DNA from: Paludibacteraceae bacterium
Lineage (GTDB): Bacteria; Bacteroidota; Bacteroidia; Bacteroidales; Paludibacteraceae
Assembly (NCBI GenBank): GCA_017446455.1
Contig: JAFSQV010000004.1
Coordinates: 1-33,975, forward strand
Reading direction: 5' to 3'
Length of the DNA stretch: 33,975 nt
Positions 7,901-16,600 of this stretch are shown piece after piece. Within the stretch, counting starts at the first letter, position 1. Each line of letters opens with the position of its first letter. A program made the translations under genes and the position numbers. The notes under the pieces are model-generated. The model made no database searches, was not told where the DNA came from, and saw only the letters and a list, made by a program, of their open reading frames with translations.

Positions 7901-9441
7901 GAAAAATGACTCTCTTGCTGCTTGCAGCAGCACTCTTGAGCGCGTGCACCAACGCACCGCAGTTCCAAACGACGAAACAAAGCGAGATCAACCGCTTGAC
8001 TAAAGCCGCTTGCTTTGACATGCCGAAAGTGAAGGTTCCTTCGTTCCCTAACCGCACGTTCAACATCATGAACTACGGCGCAGACCCGACAGGTGTAGCA
8101 CTGGCCACCGAGGCCATCCAAACGGCTATCGATAAGTGTACCGAAGCCGGCGGCGGAACGGTCATCATCCCGGAAGGTATCTATCTTACCGGCCCGATCA
8201 CGATGAAGTCCAACGTGCGTCTGTTCACCGAGCACAACAGTGTCATCATCTTCTCGCATGACCTTGACCTCTACGAGATCTACGACGAGTGGTTCGAAGG
8301 CATTCCTACCAAGCGCTGTACCTCTCCGCTCAACGCCCTGGACGCAGAGAACATCGCCATCACTGGTTATGGCACCTTCAACGGCAACGGCGACTGGTGG
8401 AGACCGCTCAAGAAATCCAAGATGGCGCCGGCACAATGGAAGAAACATCTCAAAGAGAAAGGCGGCATCGTAGACAACGATATCTGGTATCCGGATAGCG
8501 CCTCGCTGCTCGCGCAGAGTTACTGCTTGGATCAGAACGTACCCGTCATCACCGATGACAGCCTCTGGCAAGTGGTGAAATCCTTCTTGCGCCCCGTGCT
8601 GCTCCATTTCGTAGGATGTAAGAACATCCTTCTCGAGGGTGTCACGTTCGAGAACAGCCCGGCGTGGAACCTCCATCCGATGTGCTGCGAAAACCTCATC
8701 CTCAATAACCTCTCTGTCCGCAACCCCTGGTATAGCCAAAACGGCGACGGTGTGGACGTAGAGAGTTGTAAGAATGTGGTGATCAGTCGTTGCTCCTTCG
8801 ACGTAGGCGACGATGCGATCTGTATGAAGTCCGGCAAGGACAAACCCGGTCGCGACAGAGGTATCCCGACGGAGAACGTAGTAGTTGACGACTGCGTCGT
8901 TTATCACGGTCACGGAGGCTTCGTCTGCGGTTCGGAGATGTCCGGCGGCATCAAGAATGTGCAGGTCAGCAACAACCTTTACATCGGTACAGACGTCGGC
9001 CTGCGTTTCAAATCGACACGCGGTCGTGGCGGCGTGGTAGAGAACATCTACATCAACGGCGTCAACATGGTCAATATCCCGAACGAAGGCCTTCTTTTTG
9101 ACCTTTTCTACGGCGGCAAGGGCGCTGGCGAAGAGACCGAAGAAGAACTCGCCGCACGCATGAATGCCGAAGCACCGGCGGTTTCCGAAGAGACACCGGC
9201 CTTTAAGAATATCGTCATTGAGAACGTCAAGGGCTCGAATATCAAACGCGCCATCTATTTCAATGGCCTGCCGGAGATGAAGATCCAGAACGTCACGCTT
9301 CGCAATATCGCCATCAGCGCGACCGAAGGCGCACTCTTCCGTCAAACGAACGGCCTCGTCATCGACAACGTGGATATCAAGCCCGCTAAGGGCGAAGCCT
9401 TCCAACTCGCCCCGACGGTGGAGAATGTTCACATTAACTAA
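7897..9441 (+). CDS. GH28 polygalacturonase-family lipoprotein
   Basis: 514 residues. The N-terminus MRKMTLLLLAAALLSACTN is a lipoprotein signal (lipobox LSAC), so the enzyme should be anchored to an envelope membrane. From ~60, GADPTGVALATEAIQTAID and AGGGTVIIPEGIYLTGPI are the usual start of the GH28 right-handed beta-helix. The catalytic region carries NGDGVD, then GDDAICMKSGKD with the paired aspartates, then GHGGFVCGSE with the histidine, and RFKSTRGRGG with the substrate-binding R/K: the full GH28 active-site set. It probably hydrolyses galacturonan or a rhamnogalacturonan from plant pectin; the exact bond is not predictable. The next gene, overlapping by 17 nt, is a DUF4861 protein, a family found in pectin-degradation loci. 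No SusC/SusD pair lies in the window. Confidence 0.92.
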   Translation: MRKMTLLLLAAALLSACTNAPQFQTTKQSEINRLTKAACFDMPKVKVPSFPNRTFNIMNYGADPTGVALATEAIQTAIDKCTEAGGGTVIIPEGIYLTGPITMKSNVRLFTEHNSVIIFSHDLDLYEIYDEWFEGIPTKRCTSPLNALDAENIAITGYGTFNGNGDWWRPLKKSKMAPAQWKKHLKEKGGIVDNDIWYPDSASLLAQSYCLDQNVPVITDDSLWQVVKSFLRPVLLHFVGCKNILLEGVTFENSPAWNLHPMCCENLILNNLSVRNPWYSQNGDGVDVESCKNVVISRCSFDVGDDAICMKSGKDKPGRDRGIPTENVVVDDCVVYHGHGGFVCGSEMSGGIKNVQVSNNLYIGTDVGLRFKSTRGRGGVVENIYINGVNMVNIPNEGLLFDLFYGGKGAGEETEEELAARMNAEAPAVSEETPAFKNIVIENVKGSNIKRAIYFNGLPEMKIQNVTLRNIAISATEGALFRQTNGLVIDNVDIKPAKGEAFQLAPTVENVHIN

Positions 9442-10501
9442 AACACCTCGAATCCTAGGATTCCTAGGGTGCCTAGGTCTCCTATCGTCTTGTTCCCCGC
9501 GGGTAGCGACGTCGTTCTGGCGCATCGGAACGCCGGCGGATTCTACCCGCGCGGGCTACACTGTCATTCACGCCGAAGGAAAAACGCGGCACTGCTATCC
9601 TACTACGGAATGGACGGATTCGATTCAACCCAATTACGTAGGTAAAGGAGACACCTACCATCAGCTGCATCATCACGGTGTAGCCGTAGAGTCGGAGCAC
9701 ATGGCCTATCGTATTTATTTCGACAAGAAGCAAACCATCGACCCCTATTGCAAGCGCACGCCGCAACTCGAGCTCGCACAAAGTCACTGGTATCCTAACG
9801 ACAGCCTTCTCGCCGCAGGCTACGGCGATGACATTCTTCGCGTCTCGGGCACTGTAGGCGTCGGTTCTGTCAAATACTGGAACGGCCAAAAGATGGTGCA
9901 TATCGAACCCATCAATGAACGCTCCCAGCGCATCGTCTCGCAGTCCCATAATAAAGCGACCATAGAGGTCGCCGTAAAAGGATGGGAAATACCACTTAAT
10001 AACTATCCACTAAACGACTTCTCTCAACACTCAACACTCAACACTCAACTACTGGACATGTCTGTCCAATACACTCTTTGTGCTAGCCATCGTGACATGC
10101 GATGCGACGTGACCCTCAGCGAAGCGGTGGAAGGTCTCTGTACCGGTGTGCAGACCATCCCTGCCAAAGGCGGCAAAGATACCGCAACGATTATTCTGCC
10201 TAACGGTGTATTGTTGGCAAGTTGGGGCACAGACTGGCCGGTGAACGACTCTGCCAAATACGCGAAAGAGACCGTCGGTCTCGCCGTCTTCATCCCCAAA
10301 TCCTATGCCGGCGCCCTCGTTCATGACAAGCAGAACAACCTGTGTCTTTTACGCACAAACAAAGAAACAAAAAAAGACACAAGCTATACCGCACATTTCT
10401 ATCTTACTTGTGTCGGTGCCACAAAAGAAAACCACCCCGTGGCAAGGACTGCCGCGGAGTGGTTCGCTTATCTTCGCCGCTGGGCGAAACATCTTCGCTA
10501 A
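9425..10501 (+). CDS. DUF4861-family lipoprotein, pectin-utilisation associated
   Basis: 358 residues. The signal peptide ends in the lipobox LSSC (residues ~20-23). The core carries HMAYRIYFDKKQTIDPYCKR, WYPNDSLLAAGYGDDILRVSG and VGVGSVKYWNG, which I recognise as the DUF4861 pattern. The family has no settled reaction; co-occurrence with pectinases suggests a role in pectic oligosaccharide handling. The gene overlaps the GH28 gene by 17 nt. Two repeat features shape the protein: CCTAGG nonamers encode the hydrophobic core of the signal peptide, and heptamers (10024-10050) encode a low-complexity segment (SQHSTLNTQ, ~200-208) that looks inserted between family-like sequence. Its stop codon abuts the stop of the 41-residue gene on the other strand. 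Confidence 0.8.
   Translation: MFTLTKTPRILGFLGCLGLLSSCSPRVATSFWRIGTPADSTRAGYTVIHAEGKTRHCYPTTEWTDSIQPNYVGKGDTYHQLHHHGVAVESEHMAYRIYFDKKQTIDPYCKRTPQLELAQSHWYPNDSLLAAGYGDDILRVSGTVGVGSVKYWNGQKMVHIEPINERSQRIVSQSHNKATIEVAVKGWEIPLNNYPLNDFSQHSTLNTQLLDMSVQYTLCASHRDMRCDVTLSEAVEGLCTGVQTIPAKGGKDTATIILPNGVLLASWGTDWPVNDSAKYAKETVGLAVFIPKSYAGALVHDKQNNLCLLRTNKETKKDTSYTAHFYLTCVGATKENHPVARTAAEWFAYLRRWAKHLR
9451..9477 (+). repeat. In-frame nonamer repeat, three CCTAGG palindromes 9 nt apart
   Basis: Units AATCCTAGG, ATTCCTAGG and GTGCCTAGG (CCTAGG at 9454, 9463 and 9472), followed by the degenerate TCTCCTATC. They encode I-L-G, F-L-G, C-L-G in the hydrophobic part of the DUF4861 lipoprotein signal. Because the unit is 9 nt, copy changes keep the frame and only lengthen or shorten the signal. 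Confidence 0.8.
10024..10050 (+). repeat. Heptamer tandem repeat (TCAACAC)x3 inside the DUF4861 coding sequence
   Basis: TCAACAC at 10024, 10031 and 10038, then a partial TCAACT. Degenerate heptamers may extend upstream to about 9993 (phrases such as CCACTAA and CTCTCAA fall in the same 7-nt register). One unit gained or lost would shift the frame of the gene. Confidence 0.8.
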
Positions 10502-10627
10502 TTAGAATACAGCATCCCGACGCGGAGGAGCACCTACAGGTGTCATCTTACTTTCTGCCAATGCTATTGGCATATTGCAGGTCAACTGCACAATTTCCAC
10601 TGTCGGTATGTAATACGTTTTTCTCAT
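10502..10627 (-). CDS. Small 41-residue hypothetical protein, Bacteroidales MK/RKTY-type
   Basis: Reading leftward from the ATG at 10627-10625 to the TAA at 10504-10502 gives 41 residues: MRKTYYIPTVEIVQ, then LTCNMPIALAESKM, then TPVGAPPRRDAVF. Many Bacteroidales genomes carry short genes that begin M(K/R)KTY..P..E.V; this resemblance is from memory. No signal peptide is evident. A perfect TTTG-N20-TACCTTTG promoter ends 10 nt upstream of the ATG, so the mRNA would have almost no leader. The stop abuts the DUF4861 stop with no bases between, so there is no room for a terminator between these convergent genes. It lies 47 nt after the giant gene and could also be transcribed from it. It is below usual gene-calling length. 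Function unknown. Confidence 0.65.
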   Translation of the reverse strand: MRKTYYIPTVEIVQLTCNMPIALAESKMTPVGAPPRRDAVF

Positions 10628-10636
10628 TTGCGGCCG

Positions 10637-10668
10637 CAAAGGTACTGCTTTTTTTTCAATTGTGCAAA
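10637..10668 (-). promoter_or_regulatory. Bacteroidetes-type promoter of the 41-aa gene
   Basis: On the minus strand: TTTG (10668-10665), exactly 20 nt, then TACCTTTG (10644-10637), a full match to the Bacteroides primary-sigma consensus TTTG / TAnnTTTG. Transcription would start about 10628-10632, next to the ATG at 10627. A 14-nt palindrome, TTTGCGGCCGCAAA (10627-10640), overlaps the -7 box and the expected start point. Confidence 0.75.
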
Positions 10669-10674
10669 TATTTC

Positions 10675-13600
10675 TTAATATTTTACACTCTTTCCGACGA
10701 TATCGTACATCTTACCTTCCGGAGTGATAAGGTAGATCTTGTCGTTAATGACTACTTTGCGTACGGACTGACTATCAGCGTTCGTCTCATCAATGCCGGT
10801 AGCGATTTGCGGTGCACGAGCAGTTATACGTAAACCGTAACCTTCAGTTGTACCCTTTGCGAGATCAAAGACATACGGACTTGCCGTCAGATCCCAAATA
10901 ACTTGATCGTTATAGGTCAGATAGAGACTTGCGTCTTCCGGAGCACGATCAACCGTCAGCTCATACATTCCGGCCTTCGGAGCATACAATCCAAGCGCAC
11001 AATTCGCCTTATTATTTACCAGCGGCATCTCGATATCGCAAAGTGTCAATCCATTATTAGTACTCCAGATCTGCGCTACTTTCGCTTGGGTAGGTGTGCC
11101 CATCTTCAACAAATCGCGTCCAATAACATACTCGCCGGTAGCTTCTTCGCTGGCAGAAACCCACATATAGTCAGCCACATTCGCATTGCCTTCTTCGGTA
11201 AGCGCCAGGCGGAACTCTTCCACACTACGTCTTTCACGTGCGGGAGCAAGGAATGCACGTTGTTCCGTCACTGTCGTCAAGTCTATGTTCTTGGCTTCGT
11301 CCACTTGTACAAAGAACGCTGTTCCAACTGCATATGTGTAGTCCGCAGCTTCGCGCTCCATGTAACGATCATTAATATGGTCATATACCAGAACTTTTGT
11401 CTGATCAGGTAAGTTGTTGAGTTGGCAATATCTCAGTGTACCATTACCCATACCATTCCATCCGCAATCTTTCTTTGCTCCGCCATCCGAACAAGAAGCA
11501 CCATATACATTGCTTCCAAAAGTATCTACATCTGTCTTACGTTTGAAGAGGAAGGTATTCCAAGTCTTAGTCTCCTCTAATGTAATGGAATAGAGTGTGC
11601 CAGGTTGCAAAGTGCCTGAGAACCAATTCCAGTGCTTGCCGTTGACTGCACGCTTGGCCTCACTGAAGTCCATGATAGCATAATCTACATTATAGGTCAA
11701 CTTATTGCCATCCTTGTCAAAGATGCCATTCAGCACATCTACTTCAAACGGTACCGTAAAGTCATACCAGCCGTACGAAATAGCACCGCTCGGATCAAAT
11801 GAGATTTGGAAATATATCTCTCCATTAACATCCAAATCACCTTCTCCACCTACTTGTCCGGACGAAGCCGGTGTACCATTGCCACCAATCGAAGCCTCTA
11901 AGGTAAAGTTATTGATATTCAGTATACCGCCATCTTGTATAATGACTTGCGCGCTATCTTCCACATATAGGTTTCCGTATGTTGTCAGACCCTTCGGAGC
12001 GCCGTTACCAATCTGCAGCGTTATGCCTTTCTTCACCGTTACAGTCACACCTTCCTCAATCGTGATACTCTTCACATTCGCAGCCGAGCTAATAATCATG
12101 TCCTTCGCTACAGTGATGTCTGCATTCTCGTCAGGCACAAGGTTCGTCGTCCAGTTACTACTGTTATTCCATTCACCTGCTACATCGAATATATACTCCT
12201 CATTCGCAGTAACGGTAGCCGTAAGCGTAACCGTGATACTAAGGTTGGCTATATTGTCATAAACCTCTACGGTTCCTTGCCAGTCACCATCCTTCGACGG
12301 CGTAAAGGTTACCTGCAAATCGTAATGACCGAAACTACCGCACTCCAAGTCAATAACGCCGTTATCCTTAATCGTCAAATCGGTCGTGTTGTTGATCGTC
12401 CGGGCCGTCAGATCTCCCTTCACGTCGGAGTAATCGAATCCAATTGTTACAGGTGTAGCTTGACCTATCTTGATTTCACCCAGATTGATTTCGTTATTGG
12501 TCTCACGCAGGTATTGCTTACGCGTCACCTGAATGTCTTTGATATAATGGTGTCCGGTACCACCTTGCTCGCGGATGATACGCAATGCATCAGCATTCTC
12601 ATCCAATTGCAGATTGGATTTGGTATTCCATTCGTTCTTAACGGTCTCTACCCGAGAGTTTGTAACAGCAATCCAGCTTCCGTTAACGTGTTGCTCAAAC
12701 TTAATAAAACCGCCAAAGTATTCCGTGCCTAATACTGGAACAGTATATACCTCTCCTTCATAGCTGAACGACAACTTATCCGGTTTTCCTTGCGCATGAT
12801 CTATCGCTATCACGTCTGAAACCATCTCCTCTGTGGTCAAATTGAAATAATTCGAGAAATCCACATCCACTTCGAACATATCGATGATATCTGTGCGATT
12901 TAATACCAGCGGAGTCTCACAACCTACTGACGGTTGACGAACATTAATCAGCATGATTACGGAAGCCGCTGCTGCATAATCTGCGTTGCCACCTACGGAA
13001 GCCGTTACCTTCACTTCTCCGTAGTCCAAAACGGTCATCTTGTTCCCGCTGACAGTAACTACTCCATTATTCGTCGGGCAAGTATAATTGATACACGGAG
13101 TACGTTCTGCGCTGTATATCAAAGCGTTCGTCGTAAGGTTGCGCAGATATACTTTCGCATCCAAATCAATCACGTCACCCGGTTCCATAAAGCGCGGGAA
13201 ACTTTGGTTCCATACAATTTCTTGTACAATCTTGTCCGTAGCATTGATAACGCGAGTGTCGCTTACCTCTTTCCATTTATCATTCTCCGGAGCTGTTGCG
13301 GTAAGTACCGCCGAGCCGGCTTTTATGATTCTAAACGCATAGCCATTTTCAATAATCTCTACCACGCTCTCATCGCTCGATTCATACTTAATCAACGCCG
13401 TACTCGTCGTCGTAGCAGCAGGATTAATCGCATTGACAGTCAAACCTATCGGCAAGGTCAACGGGTTGTTCGTGTAACCTTCTTGCCATATCAATTCCGG
13501 CGTACGCTTGGTCGTCTCGCCGCTTACCGACAACGCGCGAGTCTGGTAACTGGTATGTACAGTGATCACCGCATTGTGCGTACCTAATTCCGTACTATGA

Positions 13601-16600
13601 TACGTTACCGTGATCTCCTTCTTGGCCGACAGGAGGTTATCGTGCTTGTCGGAAACATTGATCGCCGATTCGCTAACTGTGAAATGTTCCGGATCACTGG
13701 ACTCAATAATAATCTCATCCGCGCAGGTGCTATAATCAATATAGAATTTCGCTGTAGCGGTAGAGGTCTCATCAATCGTACACATCATGGTCGGCAGTTT
13801 CGAGATCTTATTTTTCTCTGCGTCCTGCAGATTGAGATATGCTCTACGAGAAATCTGTACATCCTTATACCATTTGCTCAGCGTTGCACCTGTTTTTGCG
13901 CCAAAACGTACGTGCGTGATACGCTCGGTTCCTTGCATCGTGGGGAAGGTTGCAGAGAAAGCCGAAGATTTATATTTTGTATCCAAAGAGGGGGACAAAA
14001 GTGTTGACCAGTTTTTACCGTTATCTTTGGAATATTGAACGACAAAGTTATTAACACCGGCCCATTGTCTCTTGGCATTGAACCAAATCTTATCGACTGG
14101 AGAATTAATCGCTATCGGCGTTTCAAAATGGCCCTCTGCATCGCCAATACCAGTGGCAAATTCATGTTCACTGTTATCCTGATATACGTAGCATGTCGGC
14201 GGAGCCGGCACACCTACCGTCACAATCACGTCAGCCTCAGCGGAATAATATTCATAGTTCTCCGCTTGAGATACGTGCCAGATAGCATAACCCTTCGTTG
14301 TATTGGTTGTAATCGTTGCGCCCGCTGCATCGCCGGTCAACGTAGCTACATCCTCGCCGTAAATCCGATCAATCGAAATAGGATAATTTGCATAATCGCC
14401 ATGCGTGGAAGTAAACGACACGTTCAGTGATGCGCTCTCATTCATCGCTTTCTGCCATACGTTGTTGCCCCACGAGTTGCTGAGTTGGTTATCGCGTTTC
14501 TCTACGGTGACATTACACATCAGCGTAGCACCCGTATATTTATAAGTCTCTTTCTGGAAGAAAGTGATCTTCGTCGTACCGGCATTGTGTCCGGTAATCT
14601 CGTTTTCGGACGGGTTGTAAGTGATCAATTGATCTCCATTATTCAGCGCCTCGTTATCAAAACTCGGGGCATCAATCGTGTAATAGAAATCATCATTTAG
14701 ATTGTTGCTCGGATATTCAGCAGAAGTGTTAGTAAAACTATAATTACCCGTTACCGTCTCGTTTACTTTCAATGTAATATCCTCACCCGACTTAGTCGTC
14801 TCGTATTTCTTAACCGTCAGCGTAATCGTCTTCTCTCCGGAAGCTTCGAAACGCTCCGTTTCTTCTTGCCAGATCTTGATCGTTACCGTCTTTTGGCTAC
14901 CGAACATTTGATAATCGCTCTCGTCATTCGGAATAACAATCGTGTTGCTTGCTACATCATAACGTGCTATCGTCGGGAAGTCACTACTGGTCTGAACCTC
15001 CGCGTCACTATTCTGTACGTCACGAACATTCGTTACCTCCTGATCTACGAACCGCTCAAACGATGTACCGGAGATAACCATCGTGTTCGCGCGCTTGCTT
15101 ACGGTTACAGTGAACTCATCCGTTACTTCATTATACCAATCCGTCTGCGCCTTCGTTGCACGAATTCTATAATCGCCAATAACCCTTGCCGAGAAGATAT
15201 TACCTGCGGCAATGTCCGCATTCGCCTTATTCTCGCTGATAACCTCATACGTTACCGCGCCCGTGCGTTCATTATTATTAACTATATCATGGGTCTGCGA
15301 AGCAATCAAATCATCCAAATCAATCTTCGAATCCGGCTTGCCGGCATCAATTCCGTCAACCGCTATCTTCACAGCGCCATTATTCATCTCAAGCGTCTGA
15401 GCCGTACGCAGAATAGTAATCGTCTGGTCATATTCTACATTATTGTACATACCTCCGTCACTCGGCGTGAAGGTCGCTTTATAACTGTGCTCACCGGCCG
15501 CATCCATAACCACATGCTCCGGATCGTTCCAAGAGAACGAACCTGCTACAACCGTGTTCGGTACACCACGCAAGGTCACTTTTGCAACACCGGCCTCTTC
15601 CCATGTACTATTTTTCAACGCACTACGGTACTCAATCGCTTTTCCCGTCGGATTGGTAATATTAGGGCTGACCTTATTGACCGTAATATTATGCGTCGTT
15701 TCGAATTCCTGAGACATAGCATCTCCCGGTTGATAAGCACGGATAGTTGCCGTACCCGAACCGCTAAATGTCATCACACCTGCATTCGAAATCGAAACAA
15801 TATTTGCCGGATTAGAAGTCGTTGCCGTGAACGTAAAATCCGTATTATCTACCGTGGTAGATGCTTGCAATGTTTCTTGGTCTGTCGTATTATACGTGTC
15901 TGCGATATTCCACGACTTTAAGAATTGCTCTTGCGCAGTTACAGAAGCCGACAAATCAATCGTGTGCAACAAAGTACCCACATTATTGCGCACATACAAC
16001 TTGTCCGTAAAATTACCCTTTGTATTCGACTGGAATGTAACCGTCACATTCTGCGAACCTTTCTTTCCACAGCCGCCGAATTTACTGGTACTCAAGCTCC
16101 ACAAACTCGTGCCCTTTACACCTGCATCCTCATCCGATTTGAACGAAAGGAATACCGGAATATTAGAATACGAAACAGACACTTGCTTACCCAACGACTG
16201 TCCCGGATCGGTTGCATAAGACAAAGCATTCAAAGAAACCGAAGAAGTTGTCACACGCGTGGTGGATACATTGGAAACAGTACAAGAATAGGACAAATAG
16301 GCATCACAATAGAGCTCTATCTTTGTCGTATTGGCATTGCAATTAACCGTTTTGGTCTCACCCGAAGTGCTTATATCGCTGTTGTTATACTCCGTTGTGG
16401 CCAATAACGAATTGTTCGAACTATATTCTTTTACAGTAAATTTGTTTAGCACAAACCAGGAAGACGAACGAACCACCTTGAATGTTAATTTTCCTGGCAA
16501 GGTCGGATAAATAACCAGAGACTTGTTGTCTTTGTCAAGCGTTTTACCATTATAACTATCCGATGTAGCACAAGGATGCGACATATCAATTACGGTCGCA

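Noticed and set aside
7768-9525. A 585-codon open frame on the minus strand opposite the GH28 gene
   Set aside because: The plus strand encodes a GH28 protein with signal peptide and full active-site motifs. The antisense product has no recognisable motif or signal and looks like a shadow of high-GC third positions.
10531-10572. CACCT-AC-AGGTG and TGCCAAT-GCT-ATTGGCA hairpins as a bidirectional terminator between the DUF4861 gene and the giant gene
   Set aside because: Neither is followed by a T-run, and both fall within the 41-codon coding sequence.
14866-15921. A 351-codon open frame on the plus strand opposite the giant gene
   Set aside because: The product is Arg/Ile/Tyr-rich with no domain pattern, and the minus strand is continuously coding with clear Ig-like repeats. 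No promoter precedes it.
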